DNA of 64,000 nucleotides. It comes from Enterobacteriaceae endosymbiont of Plateumaris sericea. Lineage in GTDB: Bacteria > Pseudomonadota > Gammaproteobacteria > Enterobacterales > Enterobacteriaceae. The notes below the pieces were generated by a model that saw nothing but the letters and a program-made list of their open reading frames with translations, did no database searches and had not been told where the DNA came from. This document shows positions 53,525-63,279 of this stretch, one piece after another (positions within the stretch are counted from its first letter, which is position 1; each line of letters opens with the position of its first letter). Location of the stretch: NCBI RefSeq assembly GCF_012562605.1, contig NZ_CP046224.1, positions 70,157-134,156 on the forward strand. Direction: 5' to 3'. The translations under genes and the position numbers were made by a program.

Positions 53525-53770
53525 GAAACTACTTAATTTTATTAATTTATATGAATTATTTCAATAATAAATAATTTTTTAGTTATTATATTAACTTTTT
53601 TATCATTATTTTTTAATAATACTATTAAAGATATTAACAATTATTCAAAATAATTATTAAAAATTAATTTAAATTTAGATTAAACATAATTTTTATTAAA
53701 AACATTTAATATGTTCTTTTGATTTATATAAATTTTTATACAAATAAAATTAATTTAAAAAATTAATTCA

Positions 53771-53844
53771 TGCGTTCTAGAGGATTCGAACCTCTGACCA
53801 TCACTATGTCATAATGATACTCTAACCTACTGAGCTAAGAACGC
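53771..53844 (-). tRNA. valV: tRNA-Val (GAC)
   Basis: Read on the minus strand the cloverleaf starts GCGTTCTTAGCTCAGTAGG. The acceptor arms GCGTTCT and AGAACGC pair, the T-arm is AGAGGTTCGAATCCTCT, and the anticodon loop ATGACAT gives GAC (plus-strand 53808-53810). The anticodon stem has one G-T pair. CCA is not encoded. E. coli valV and valW (both GAC) lie directly after mdtK, exactly the arrangement here, which supports valine. Confidence 0.94.
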
Positions 53845-53876
53845 ATAAAATTTTAGTAATGATATCATAAAAATAT

Positions 53877-55226
53877 TTAATATAGAAGTTTTTGTAAGTT
53901 TATAATACGATATATTATTAATATAGCAGATGAAGTTAAACCTATAATAAAACCTATCCAAAATCCTGAAGGCCCCATAGGAGAAGACATAATCCAATTA
54001 GTCACTGATAAAATATAACCAATTGGAAATCCTAAAATCCAATAAGAAATAAAAGTAATAAAGAAAATAGCAATTGTATCTTTATATCCTTTTAATATAC
54101 CACATCCTATAACTTGAATAGAATCTGATAATTGGTAAATACCTGATAATAAAATTAAATATGAAGACAAACAAATTATTTCTTGATTAGAACTATATAA
54201 AGAAGCAATATTTTTTCTAAAAAAAATACTAATAAAAGAAGTAAAAATAGATATAATTATTCCAATAATTTGTGCGTTCCAACTAATAATAATTGCTTGT
54301 TTTTTATATCCTAAACCTAAACAATGTCCTATCCGAATAGTTACAGCAACACCTAATGCAAAAGGAAAAACAAATATTAATGAACTATAATTTAAAGCTA
54401 TTTGGTGACTAGCAATTTTTTCTATACCCATAGGAGATATAAATAAAGATACTAAAGTAAATAATGTAACTTCAAAAAAAATAGATAAAGCAATAGGAAA
54501 ACCAATCTTAATAAATTGATATAGTATATTTTTATTTGGTTTACTTAATTTATTAATTATTTTAATATCATTAAAATATATTGAATTAGAAATCCATAAT
54601 TTAATAATGAAAAACATTATCCAATATATTATTATTATAGAAAATCCACTTCCAATACCTCCTAATTTAGGTAATATCCAATAACCATATATAAAAATAT
54701 AGTTTATAGGAATAAATAATAATAAACCAATAAAACCAATAATCATACAAGGTCTTGTTAATGATAATCCTTCGCATTTACAACGCAAAACTTGAAAAAA
54801 TAAATATCCAGGAGTATTCCATAAAATAATTTTTAAATAATGATCAGTTTTAAAAATTAATAATTTATTAATATTTGGTATAAACATAAGAAAATAACCA
54901 ATTTTATATAAAAAAAACATAATAAGTATTGATATAATTATTACTAATAAATTTGCTTGTTTAATTTGATTGGCTATATGAATACGATTACCAGATCCAT
55001 TTAATTGAGAAATAATAGGTATTAAAGATAATAATATTCCATGTCCTAATAATATTACAGGTAACCATATTGCTGCTCCAATAGATATTACAGCAATATC
55101 TGTATTACTAAAAGATCCTATCATTATATTATTAATAAATCCTATAGAAATTTGAGCTATTTGTGCAAAAAGAACAGGGATAGCAAGACTAAATAATTTT
55201 TTTGTTTCTATGAAATATTTTTGCAC
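53877..55226 (-). CDS. mdtK: Multidrug/sodium MATE efflux protein MdtK
   Basis: Inner-membrane MATE transporter, about 12 membrane helices, 449 residues (E. coli 457). Family segments include LAIPVLFAQIAQISIGF, GHGILLSLIPIISQLNGSG, CEGLSLTRP and QVIGCGILKGYKDT. It is full length with no frameshift. In E. coli mdtK is divergent from ribC and followed by valine tRNAs; the mdtK-tRNA-Val part is preserved. Retaining a drug-efflux family protein in so small a gene set is notable; the real substrate could be a metabolite or host compound. Confidence 0.94.
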   Translation of the reverse strand: MQKYFIETKKLFSLAIPVLFAQIAQISIGFINNIMIGSFSNTDIAVISIGAAIWLPVILLGHGILLSLIPIISQLNGSGNRIHIANQIKQANLLVIIISILIMFFLYKIGYFLMFIPNINKLLIFKTDHYLKIILWNTPGYLFFQVLRCKCEGLSLTRPCMIIGFIGLLLFIPINYIFIYGYWILPKLGGIGSGFSIIIIYWIMFFIIKLWISNSIYFNDIKIINKLSKPNKNILYQFIKIGFPIALSIFFEVTLFTLVSLFISPMGIEKIASHQIALNYSSLIFVFPFALGVAVTIRIGHCLGLGYKKQAIIISWNAQIIGIIISIFTSFISIFFRKNIASLYSSNQEIICLSSYLILLSGIYQLSDSIQVIGCGILKGYKDTIAIFFITFISYWILGFPIGYILSVTNWIMSSPMGPSGFWIGFIIGLTSSAILIIYRIINLQKLLY

Positions 55227-55427
55227 ACATATACCTTTAATTTTTTATAATTTATGTAATCTAATAAAATTATTTATTTTTCATAATATTTTTAAAATGT
55301 TATATCAATAAATATTTATTTTTATATTTACTTTTGTATTAATGAATTATATAATATAATGGATATATTAATTATATTTAATTTTAAATTAAATATTTTT
55401 AATAAAATAAATATAGAGTATAATTAT

Positions 55428-55739
55428 ATGAAAATTTTTGAAAAAATAAAAAAACAAATATCTAATAATCCTATTATTTTATATATGAAAGGATCTCCTA
55501 AAAATCCTAAATGTGGATTTTCAGATAAAGCTGTAAAAATTTTAATATCATGTAATATAAATTTTACTTATATTGATGTGTTAAATAATCCTGATATAAG
55601 AAAGTATTTACCTAAATATGCTAATTGGCCAACTTTTCCACAATTATGGATTAATGGAGAATTAATAGGTGGATATGATATATTATATAATATGTATTGT
55701 AATAAAAAATTAAATAATATTTTAATAAAAAAAATATAA
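55428..55739 (+). CDS. grxD: Monothiol glutaredoxin 4
   Basis: Monothiol glutaredoxin that binds and transfers Fe-S clusters. I use the ATG at 55428 (MKIFEKIKKQISNNP), giving 103 residues (E. coli 115); an in-frame ATG at 55359 would add 23 unrelated residues. The CGFS active site is in PKCGFSDKAV and is followed by YANWPTFPQLWINGELIGG. The C-terminal tail is trimmed. It is convergent with rnt, 13 bp away. It may work with ErpA, encoded at the other end of the window. Confidence 0.93.
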   Translation: MKIFEKIKKQISNNPIILYMKGSPKNPKCGFSDKAVKILISCNINFTYIDVLNNPDIRKYLPKYANWPTFPQLWINGELIGGYDILYNMYCNKKLNNILIKKI

Positions 55740-55752
55740 TTTAATTCAATAA

Positions 55753-56403
55753 TTATAAATTTTTATATAATTTTATGGGTGGCCAACCTCCTATTTTTTT
55801 CCATCTATTTACTAATTTACAAAATAATTCAGCTGTTTTATCAGTATCATATAAAGCTGAATGTGCTTGGTTATTATCAAAAGATATACCTAAAGCATGA
55901 CAAGATTTAGCTAATACTGTTTGGCCTAATAATAATCCACTCATAGATGTTGTATCAAAAGTAACAAAATGATGAAATGGATTATGATATTTTACTTTAA
56001 TACGTTTAGAAGCTTCCATAATAAAACTATGATCAAAACTAGCATTATGACCTACTACGACTGCTTTTTTACATTTATTTTTTTTAATTTCATTATAAAT
56101 TTTATTAAATATAATATTAAATGCTGTATTTTCAGTTACAGCTCCTCTTAAAGGAGAATCTATATTAATTTTATTAAAAGCTAAAGCCTCAGGAGATATA
56201 TATGAACCTTTAAATGGAATAATATGAAAATGTAAAATTTCATTTTTTTCTAACCATCCATTATTCATTTTAAGAGTGATTAAACCTATTTCTAATATAG
56301 CATTATTTTTAGGATTAAAACCTGAAGTTTCAATATCAATAACAACAGGATAAAACCCCCTAAATCTATAGGATAATAAATCTAATTTTACTGAATCATT
56401 CAT
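55753..56403 (-). CDS. rnt: Ribonuclease T
   Basis: DEDD-family 3' exonuclease that matures tRNA and other stable RNA ends. It has 216 residues (E. coli 215). The acidic residues are in [20 protein letters not shown] and [12 protein letters not shown]. The N-terminal [11 protein letters not shown] is characteristic. Next to grxD as in E. coli, where lhr lies between. Confidence 0.95.
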   Translation of the reverse strand: MNDSVKLDLLSYRFRGFYPVVIDIETSGFNPKNNAILEIGLITLKMNNGWLEKNEILHFHIIPFKGSYISPEALAFNKINIDSPLRGAVTENTAFNIIFNKIYNEIKKNKCKKAVVVGHNASFDHSFIMEASKRIKVKYHNPFHHFVTFDTTSMSGLLLGQTVLAKSCHALGISFDNNQAHSALYDTDKTAELFCKLVNRWKKIGGWPPIKLYKNL

Positions 56404-56536
56404 AATATAATCTTTTTATATAATTATTATAAGTTAAATTTTAAATTTAATATATTAGATCAGTAAAATATACCTTTATAAATGAAATTACAAGTATAAA
56501 ATATTATTAAAAAGTAATATATTTTAAAATATATTT

Positions 56537-57211
56537 TTAAAATATATTTTTAATATAATTAATATTATTATATATTTTTTTTTTATTTAAAATTAAATTT
56601 TTAATAATATTAATAATTGCTTGAGAAGATATAGATAAATTTTGTACTAATTCTAATTTTAAATTTTTATTTAATAATTGTATTATATTATATTTTACAA
56701 AATAATTAATATTAGAAACTAATATCCATTTGCCTTTTAATTTTAATATTTTTTTAATTAAATCATCATTATTTAATATACACTCACTTTTTTTACCAAT
56801 CCATAATCCTTTTTTATTTTTTTTATATAAAGCAAAATACATATTTGTTTTATTATATTGAATTGTTGTTATAATATTTTTAATTCCTGTTTGTATCCAT
56901 GTTTGTTCAGCTATCATCATTAAATGTGATAATCCTATTTTACTAATATTTAAAGAATATGATAATGTTTCAATAACTGTAATACCAACTCTCATACTAG
57001 AAAAATTTCCTGGTCCTGAATTATAAACTAATAAATTAATATCTGATAAAATCATTTTTGAGTCTTTTAAAATATTATTTATCATAAATAATATATATTT
57101 TGTATGTTTATTAGGACAATATTTAATTAAATTAAATATTTCATTATTTTTATATAAAATTATTGAACAATACTCATTAGAAGTATCAATGGCTAAAATA
57201 TTTTTATACAT
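56537..57211 (-). CDS. tsaB: tRNA threonylcarbamoyladenosine synthesis protein TsaB
   Basis: Partner of TsaD and TsaE in making t6A37 on tRNAs that read ANN codons. It has 224 residues (E. coli 231). The ASKHA-fold start ILAIDTSNEYCSIILY and YNSGPGNFSSMRVGI motif are clear, and the C-terminal half is strongly Lys/Ile/Asn-enriched. In a genome this AT-rich, ANN codons are very abundant, giving t6A extra weight. Divergent from hslV. Confidence 0.93.
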   Translation of the reverse strand: MYKNILAIDTSNEYCSIILYKNNEIFNLIKYCPNKHTKYILFMINNILKDSKMILSDINLLVYNSGPGNFSSMRVGITVIETLSYSLNISKIGLSHLMMIAEQTWIQTGIKNIITTIQYNKTNMYFALYKKNKKGLWIGKKSECILNNDDLIKKILKLKGKWILVSNINYFVKYNIIQLLNKNLKLELVQNLSISSQAIINIIKNLILNKKKIYNNINYIKNIF

Positions 57212-57546
57212 TATTAATTACTACTTATATTTAAGTGATAATATAAAATTATTGTTTTAAAAAAAAATTATGTTATAATTATTATAATTTATTTTAAATA
57301 ATTATTTAGAAAATTATTTTTATATTAAATATTTAATAATTAAAATTATTAAATTAATATAAAACATTTTATATTAATTTAATAATAAATTGTCAATTTT
57401 AAAATTAAAAATATCAAAATATATATAAATATTTTTATATTTGAATTATAATTAAAAAATTTATTTATAACTAATAAAACATTTTCTAAAAATTAAAATT
57501 AATTTATTATTCTTATAAAATTTTAAAAAATAATTGAAGATAATTT
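57212..57546. other. Divergent spacer between tsaB and hslV
   Basis: 335 bp with no credible gene on either strand. It must contain the promoters of tsaB and hslVU. In E. coli hslVU is driven by the heat-shock sigma factor; I looked for a CTTGAAA/CCCCAT-type pair and found none, only weak sigma-70-like boxes such as a TTGTCA near 57391. Confidence 0.5.
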
Positions 57547-58074
57547 ATGACAACAATTGTTAGTGTAAGAAAAAATGGATATGTTGTTATTGGTGGTGAT
57601 GGTCAAGCTACTCTTGGAAATACAATAATGAAAGGAAATGTTAAAAAAATTCGTAAGTTATATAATAATAAAGTAATAGCAGGTTTTGCAGGTGGTACTG
57701 CTGATGCTTTTACTTTATTCGAATTATTTGAACAAAAATTAGAAATGTATCAAGGTAACTTAACAAAATCAGCTGTAGAATTAGCTAAGGATTGGAGAAC
57801 AGATCGTTTACTTCGTAAATTAGAAGCATTATTAGTTATTGCAGATAAAATAACTTCATTAATAATTACAGGAAGTGGAGATGTTATACAACCTGAAAAT
57901 GATATAGTTACAATAGGTTCAGGAGGACCATATGCTCAAGCATCTGCAAGAGCTTTATTGGAAAATACTAGTTTAAGTGCATATGAAATAGTAAAAAAAT
58001 CATTAAATATAGCAGGAGATATTTGTATATATACTAATCATAATTTTACTATTGAAAAATTATTATCTAAATAA
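57547..58074 (+). CDS. hslV: ATP-dependent protease proteolytic subunit HslV
   Basis: Threonine protease of the HslUV (ClpQY) complex. It has 175 residues (E. coli 176). After removal of Met the chain begins [10 protein letters not shown] with the catalytic N-terminal threonine; [10 protein letters not shown] and [17 protein letters not shown] are conserved. GAAGAT lies just upstream. hslU follows within 20 bp, so the two are cotranscribed. Confidence 0.97.
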   Translation: MTTIVSVRKNGYVVIGGDGQATLGNTIMKGNVKKIRKLYNNKVIAGFAGGTADAFTLFELFEQKLEMYQGNLTKSAVELAKDWRTDRLLRKLEALLVIADKITSLIITGSGDVIQPENDIVTIGSGGPYAQASARALLENTSLSAYEIVKKSLNIAGDICIYTNHNFTIEKLLSK

Positions 58075-58094
58075 GTATGAGGAAAATGTTCGTT

Positions 58095-59423
58095 ATGTCT
58101 GAAATGACTCCACGTGAAATTGTTGATGAATTAGATAAATTCATTATAGGTCAAGATAGTGCAAAAAAAGCAGTGGCTATTGCATTAAGAAATCGTTGGC
58201 GTCGAATGCAACTTAATGAAAATTTAAGACAAGAAGTCACACCTAAAAATATTTTAATGATAGGACCAACTGGTGTTGGAAAAACAGAGATTGCTCGCCG
58301 TTTAGCAAAATTAGCAAATGCACCTTTTATAAAGGTTGAAGCAACTAAATTTACTGAAGTAGGTTATGTTGGTAAAGAAGTAGATTCTATAATTCGGGAT
58401 TTAACAGATTCTGCCATTAAAATGATTCGTGTACAAGAATTTAAAAAAAATTGTTATAGAGCAAAAGAAATGGCTGAAGAACGTATTCTTAATACACTTA
58501 TGCCTGATTCTAAAATTAATTGGAATAAAGAAGAAAATAATAATATATTGTTTAATAGACAACAATTACGAAAAAAATTAAGAAATGGTGAATTAAATAA
58601 TCAAGAAATTGAAATTAATTTATCTGCTACTCCTATGGGAATTGAAATAATGGCTCCTCCTGGAATGGAAGAAATGACTAATCAATTACAATCATTATTT
58701 CAAAATTTTAGTGGTAGTAAACAAAAAAAACGTAAATTAACGATTAAAAATGCTGTTAGATTATTAATAGAAGAAGAAGCAAATAAGTTAGTTAATAATG
58801 AAGAAATAAAACATAGAGCAATAGAAGCAGTAGAACAACATGGAATTGTTTTTTTAGATGAAATAGATAAAATTTGTAGAAGAAGTAATAATACATCTTC
58901 TGATATTTCAAGAGAAGGTGTACAACGTGATTTATTGCCTTTAGTTGAAGGATGTACAGTATCAACAAAACATGGAATGGTAAAAACAGATCATATATTA
59001 TTTATTGCTTCAGGATCTTTTCAAACATCAAAACCTTCAGATTTAATTCCTGAATTACAAGGTAGATTACCTATAAGAGTAGAATTAAAAGCATTAACTA
59101 CTCATGATTTTGAAAGAATTTTAACAGAACCAAATGCATCTATAACAGTTCAATATAAGGCTTTATTAGCTACTGAAAAAGTAAATATTATCTTTACTAA
59201 AGATGGTATTCAAAGAATAGCTGAATCAGCTTGGAAAGTTAATGAAACAACAGAAAATATAGGAGCACGAAGACTACATACTGTTTTAGAACATTTAATG
59301 TCTGATATTTCTTTTGATGCTACTGAATATAATAATAAATCAATTACTATTGATAAATATTATGTTAGTAAACATCTTGATACATTAATTTTAAATGAAG
59401 ATATTAGTAGATATATATTATAA
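58095..59423 (+). CDS. hslU: ATP-dependent protease ATPase subunit HslU
   Basis: AAA+ unfoldase that feeds substrates to HslV. I use the ATG at 58095 ([13 protein letters not shown]), giving 442 residues (E. coli 443); an ATG at 58077 would add six residues whose codons include the TGAGGA ribosome site. Walker A is GPTGVGKTE, Walker B is VFLDEID, and the pore motif GYVG and C-terminal SRYIL tail that activates HslV are present. One of the best conserved proteins in the window. Confidence 0.96.
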   Translation: MSEMTPREIVDELDKFIIGQDSAKKAVAIALRNRWRRMQLNENLRQEVTPKNILMIGPTGVGKTEIARRLAKLANAPFIKVEATKFTEVGYVGKEVDSIIRDLTDSAIKMIRVQEFKKNCYRAKEMAEERILNTLMPDSKINWNKEENNNILFNRQQLRKKLRNGELNNQEIEINLSATPMGIEIMAPPGMEEMTNQLQSLFQNFSGSKQKKRKLTIKNAVRLLIEEEANKLVNNEEIKHRAIEAVEQHGIVFLDEIDKICRRSNNTSSDISREGVQRDLLPLVEGCTVSTKHGMVKTDHILFIASGSFQTSKPSDLIPELQGRLPIRVELKALTTHDFERILTEPNASITVQYKALLATEKVNIIFTKDGIQRIAESAWKVNETTENIGARRLHTVLEHLMSDISFDATEYNNKSITIDKYYVSKHLDTLILNEDISRYIL

Positions 59424-59484
59424 AATTAGAAATTTATATTAATTGTAAATATATTTTAAATATATATTAAATATAATAAATTAC

Positions 59485-60111
59485 TTAATATTTATTTTTA
59501 TTTCTTTTTTGTAAATTTTTAAGAATATCACTAAAATTAATATTTTTATTTTTTAATAAAACTAATAAATGATATATTAAATCAGATGTTTCATCAATAA
59601 TTTCTTGATAATTATCATTATTAGCTGCTAATATAGTTTCTATCGCTTCTTCACCAACTTTTTGAGATATTCTTTTTGTGCCACTTTTATATAAATTATA
59701 AGTATAAGAATTATTAAAATTAATATTTTTACGTTTTTCTAATAAATTTTCTAAAAAATATAAAAAAGTATATTTAGGTATGATTTTATTTTTAAAACAA
59801 CTATCAATGTTTAAATGACATGTTTTACCTATAGGATTTACTAAAATAAGTAAACTATCTTTATCACAATCAGTAATAATATTTTTAACAAAAAGAAAAT
59901 TACCAGTTGTTTCTCCTTTTGTCCATAAACATTTTTTTACACGAGAAAAAAAAGTTACTTTTTTAAGTTCTAATGTTTTTTTCAAAGATTCTTTATTTAA
60001 AAATCCATGCATTAATACTTGACCAGAAATTTTATGTTGAATAATAGTTGGTATTAATCCATGTGTTTTTTTCCAATTTAATTGATTTAATGTATTTATA
60101 TCAATTTTCAT
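59485..60111 (-). CDS. hisI: Bifunctional phosphoribosyl-AMP cyclohydrolase / phosphoribosyl-ATP pyrophosphatase
   Basis: Second and third steps of histidine synthesis (HisIE). It has 208 residues (E. coli 203). The HisI domain (about 1-115) has [19 protein letters not shown] and [11 protein letters not shown]; the HisE domain has [13 protein letters not shown] and [13 protein letters not shown]. Last gene of the operon, overlapping hisF by 4 bp. The usual M(L)AYMN motif reads MHGFLN. Confidence 0.95.
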   Translation of the reverse strand: MKIDINTLNQLNWKKTHGLIPTIIQHKISGQVLMHGFLNKESLKKTLELKKVTFFSRVKKCLWTKGETTGNFLFVKNIITDCDKDSLLILVNPIGKTCHLNIDSCFKNKIIPKYTFLYFLENLLEKRKNINFNNSYTYNLYKSGTKRISQKVGEEAIETILAANNDNYQEIIDETSDLIYHLLVLLKNKNINFSDILKNLQKRNKNKY

Positions 60112-60884
60112 ATTCTAATCTCTATATTTTTTTTGAATAATATTTTTTTTAATTTTTTAATATTAATTATATTTTTATGAAAAACAGATGCTGCTAATGC
60201 TCCATCAACATTAATATCTTTATGAAAAACTTCATAAAAATGATTTTCACATCCAGCCCCTCCTGAAGCAATTAAAGGTATTTTACAAATTTTTCTCATT
60301 TTTTTTAATTGAATTAAATCATAACCATTAAGTATACCATCTTGATTCATCATATTTAATACAATTTCACCAGCTCCTAATTCTTGTACTGTTTTAATCC
60401 ATGCAGATGTTTCCCAGTTAGTGATTTTAATATAATTTTGATCTCCTGTATATTTATAAACATAATATTTTTTTTTATTTATATCATACCAAGAATCAAT
60501 TCCTATAACTATACATTGTTTACCAAAATATTTAGATAATTGAGTAATTAAATTTGGGTTATCTAATGCTGGAGAATTAATAGATATTTTTTCAGCTCCT
60601 AAAAATAATATTTTTGATGCATCATCTATTGATTTAATTCCTCCAGCAACACAAAAAGGTATATTAATAATTTTTGCAATTTTTAATATCCATTTTTTAT
60701 CAATTAATTTATTATTAATAGAAGCTGTAATATCATAGAATACTAATTCATCTGCACCATCTTGTGAATATTTTTTAGCTAAAGTTAAAATATCACCAAT
60801 TACTTTATGATTTTTAAATTGTACTCCTTTTACAACTTTACCATTACAAACATCTAAACATGGAATAATTCTTTTTGCCAACAT
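60108..60884 (-). CDS. hisF: Imidazole glycerol phosphate synthase, cyclase subunit
   Basis: TIM-barrel subunit that uses ammonia from HisH to make imidazole glycerol phosphate and AICAR. It has 258 residues, as in E. coli. Catalytic aspartates are in [18 protein letters not shown] and [19 protein letters not shown] binds phosphate. The start at 60884 is inside the end of hisA (31-bp overlap). AICAR released here normally feeds purine synthesis. Confidence 0.97.
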   Translation of the reverse strand: MLAKRIIPCLDVCNGKVVKGVQFKNHKVIGDILTLAKKYSQDGADELVFYDITASINNKLIDKKWILKIAKIINIPFCVAGGIKSIDDASKILFLGAEKISINSPALDNPNLITQLSKYFGKQCIVIGIDSWYDINKKKYYVYKYTGDQNYIKITNWETSAWIKTVQELGAGEIVLNMMNQDGILNGYDLIQLKKMRKICKIPLIASGGAGCENHFYEVFHKDINVDGALAASVFHKNIINIKKLKKILFKKNIEIRI

Positions 60885-61606
60885 ACATTAGCCTCTTGAA
60901 AAGTAAATTTATTTTCTAAAAATGCTTTACCTATAATAATATTTTTCACACCACTATTTTTTAAATTATGTATATCATTTAAAGAATGAATACCACCTGA
61001 TGCTTGAAAACATATTTCAGGATATTTTCTAGTTATATCAGTATATAAATCTATATTAGGTCCAGATAATGTTCCATCTCTAGATATATCAGTACATAAT
61101 ACATTTTTTAATCCAATATTAATAAATTTTTCTATTATAAATTCTAAATTTACATTACTATTATTTTGCCATCCATTAATAAATAATATTTTTTGTTTAT
61201 TAATATCAATTTTTATATCTAGAGCTAAAATAATTTTATTAGGGTTATATATTTTAAACCATTTTTCTACTATTTTAAAATTTTGAATAGCAGAAGATCC
61301 TATAACAATTTGAGATATAGGAGTTAAATTAAATATAAAATCAATATCTTCTTGATTTCTAATACCTCCTCCTATTTGTAATGGTATTTTAATATGAGAT
61401 AAAATAAGTTTTAATAATTTAATTTGTTTTTTTTTAGGATTTTTAGCTCCATCTAAATCGACTATATGTATTTTTTTTGCTCCATTATTAATATAATTTT
61501 TTATATAAAATAAGGGATTAAAAGAATATTTATATTTTAAATCAAATTTTCCCTGGAATAATCTTACAACTTTTCCTTGTATTAAATCTATTGCTGGAAT
61601 TATCAT
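60854..61606 (-). CDS. hisA: ProFAR isomerase
   Basis: Phosphoribosylformimino-AICAR-phosphate isomerase, a TIM barrel related to HisF. It has 250 residues (E. coli 245). The catalytic aspartates are in [16 protein letters not shown] and [14 protein letters not shown]. It lies 4 bp after hisH and overlaps hisF by 31 bp, an overlap slightly longer than usual because the C-terminus runs on for a few residues. Confidence 0.96.
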   Translation of the reverse strand: MIIPAIDLIQGKVVRLFQGKFDLKYKYSFNPLFYIKNYINNGAKKIHIVDLDGAKNPKKKQIKLLKLILSHIKIPLQIGGGIRNQEDIDFIFNLTPISQIVIGSSAIQNFKIVEKWFKIYNPNKIILALDIKIDINKQKILFINGWQNNSNVNLEFIIEKFINIGLKNVLCTDISRDGTLSGPNIDLYTDITRKYPEICFQASGGIHSLNDIHNLKNSGVKNIIIGKAFLENKFTFQEANVCWQKELFHV

Positions 61607-61610
61607 ATAT

Positions 61611-62201
61611 TTACATTTCTAAAAAGTTTTTAATTAATTGAATACCATTTATTCCAGAACGCTCTGGATGAAATTGCACTCCAAAAAAATTTTTTTTTTG
61701 TATAACAGAACTAAATAATTGAACATAATTGCTATAAGCAACTGTATAATTATTAATATTCATAGCATAACTATGGGCGAAATAAAAATAAGAATTTTGT
61801 TTAATATTTTTAAAAAGTGGTTGATTATCAATATAATTTACTGTATTCCATCCCATATGAGGTATAGGTAAATATTTATTTTTAATTAAATTTACTTTAA
61901 TATCAAATATACCTAGAGTATAAACTCCTTTATTTTCTTGACTATATTTTCCTAATAATTGCATTCCTAAACAAATACCTAATATATCTTTTTTACAAAA
62001 TTTAATAATATTTAATAAATTATCATGTTTTAATTTTGTCATTGCTGAGTATACTGAACCTACTCCTGGTAAAAAAATTTTATCAGCATTTAAAATTAGA
62101 TCTGGATTATTAGTAATTTTTGCATAAAATCCAATTTTTTTAATAGTAGATTTTAAAGAAAAAAAATTTCCACAAGATGTATTAATAATTATTATATTCA
62201 T
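61611..62201 (-). CDS. hisH: Imidazole glycerol phosphate synthase, glutaminase subunit
   Basis: Class I glutamine amidotransferase that forms a complex with HisF. It has 196 residues. The catalytic cysteine is in ILGICLGMQLLGKYS, and the His-Glu pair is in GVQFHPERSG. It overlaps hisB by 1 bp, so translation is coupled. Confidence 0.96.
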   Translation of the reverse strand: MNIIIINTSCGNFFSLKSTIKKIGFYAKITNNPDLILNADKIFLPGVGSVYSAMTKLKHDNLLNIIKFCKKDILGICLGMQLLGKYSQENKGVYTLGIFDIKVNLIKNKYLPIPHMGWNTVNYIDNQPLFKNIKQNSYFYFAHSYAMNINNYTVAYSNYVQLFSSVIQKKNFFGVQFHPERSGINGIQLIKNFLEM

Positions 62202-63265
62202 TAAAATATTCCTTTAGAACTAGGAATTTTATTGTTAACAATATTAATTGCTTGATTTAATGATTTACCAAAAGCTTTAAATAAACTTTCAATTTTATGA
62301 TGATCATTATCTCCTTTAACTTTTAAATATATATTACATAACATAGAATGTGATAAAGAATAAAAAAAATGTTTAACCATTTCAGTACTAAAATCACCAA
62401 CTTTTTTATTATTAAATGTTGCATTATATTGTAAATAAGGTCTACCAGAAAGATCAATAGCACATTCAGCTAATGAATCATCCATAGGTAATAAAAAACC
62501 AAATCTACTTATTCCTTTTTTATCATCTAGAGCTTTTGATAAAGCTAATCCTAACGTTAATGCAGTATCTTCTATAGTATGATGATCATCAATATGTAAA
62601 TCTCCTTTTACATTAATATTTAAAATAAAGTTTCCATGTATAGCTATTTGTTCTAACATATGGTTAAAAAAATTAATTCCGGTATTAATAATACTTTTAC
62701 CTTTTTTATCTAACCATAATTCAACTAAAACTGAAGTTTCTTTTGTAGTTTTTCTTATTATTGCATATCTATTATTTTTTGTTAACTTTAATAAAATATT
62801 TTTCCAATTACATGTATTTTTATTATATAAAATACCTTTAATTCCTATATTTTTAGATAATTCCATGTCAGTTGTACGATCACCTATTACATAACTATTT
62901 TTTTTATCTAAAGTATTATTTAAATATGATTTTAACATAGTTGTTTTTGGTTTTCTACATATACAATTATCTTGAAGATAATGTGGACATATAAAAACAT
63001 CATTAAATTCTATACCTTGTGATTTAAAAATATTAATCATAAAATTATGAATCATATCAAAATTTTTTTTAGGAAAATTTTTTGTTCCTAATCCATCTTG
63101 ATTAGTAATTATTACTAAAGAATAAAAAAATTTTTTTAATTGTGATAATGTTAAAATAACATTTGGTTCAAAAACTAATTTATTAAAATGATCAATTTGA
63201 TAGTTATCTTTAGGTTCTGAAATTAACGTTCCATCTCGATCAATAAAAAGTACTTTATTAAGCAT
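62201..63265 (-). CDS. hisB: Bifunctional histidinol-phosphatase / imidazoleglycerol-phosphate dehydratase
   Basis: Two steps of histidine synthesis. It has 354 residues (E. coli 355). The N-terminal HAD phosphatase has FIDRDGTLI (8-16) and the zinc-binding CPHYLQDNCICRKP; the C-terminal dehydratase has DDHHTIEDTALTLGLAL and a second DNDHHKIES metal motif. The fused HisNB form is characteristic of enteric gammaproteobacteria. Confidence 0.97.
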   Translation of the reverse strand: MLNKVLFIDRDGTLISEPKDNYQIDHFNKLVFEPNVILTLSQLKKFFYSLVIITNQDGLGTKNFPKKNFDMIHNFMINIFKSQGIEFNDVFICPHYLQDNCICRKPKTTMLKSYLNNTLDKKNSYVIGDRTTDMELSKNIGIKGILYNKNTCNWKNILLKLTKNNRYAIIRKTTKETSVLVELWLDKKGKSIINTGINFFNHMLEQIAIHGNFILNINVKGDLHIDDHHTIEDTALTLGLALSKALDDKKGISRFGFLLPMDDSLAECAIDLSGRPYLQYNATFNNKKVGDFSTEMVKHFFYSLSHSMLCNIYLKVKGDNDHHKIESLFKAFGKSLNQAINIVNNKIPSSKGIF

Positions 63266-63279
63266 TATATATTTTCCTT

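Larger units (their letters stand above)
53223..53770. other. 548-bp region without an intact gene between tyrS and tRNA-Val
   Basis: The longest stretch without a functional gene in the window. It holds a candidate terminator (53498-53524) and a short open frame that looks like the end of a decayed gene (53344-53496, minus). The remainder is AT-rich sequence with frequent stop codons. By comparison with E. coli, pdxH and pdxY lie near tyrS and ydhR near the valine tRNAs, but I cannot match the remnant to any of them. Confidence 0.6.

Noticed and set aside
53771..53844. First impression of tRNA-Met or tRNA-Asp at this site
   Set aside because: The aligned anticodon loop ATGACAT gives GAC, the body matches tRNA-Val(GAC), and the position after mdtK matches E. 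coli valV/valW.
57212..57546. Heat-shock (sigma-32) promoter for hslVU
   Set aside because: No CTTGAAA/CCCCAT-like pair is visible in the spacer; the AT-rich boxes present are too weak to call.
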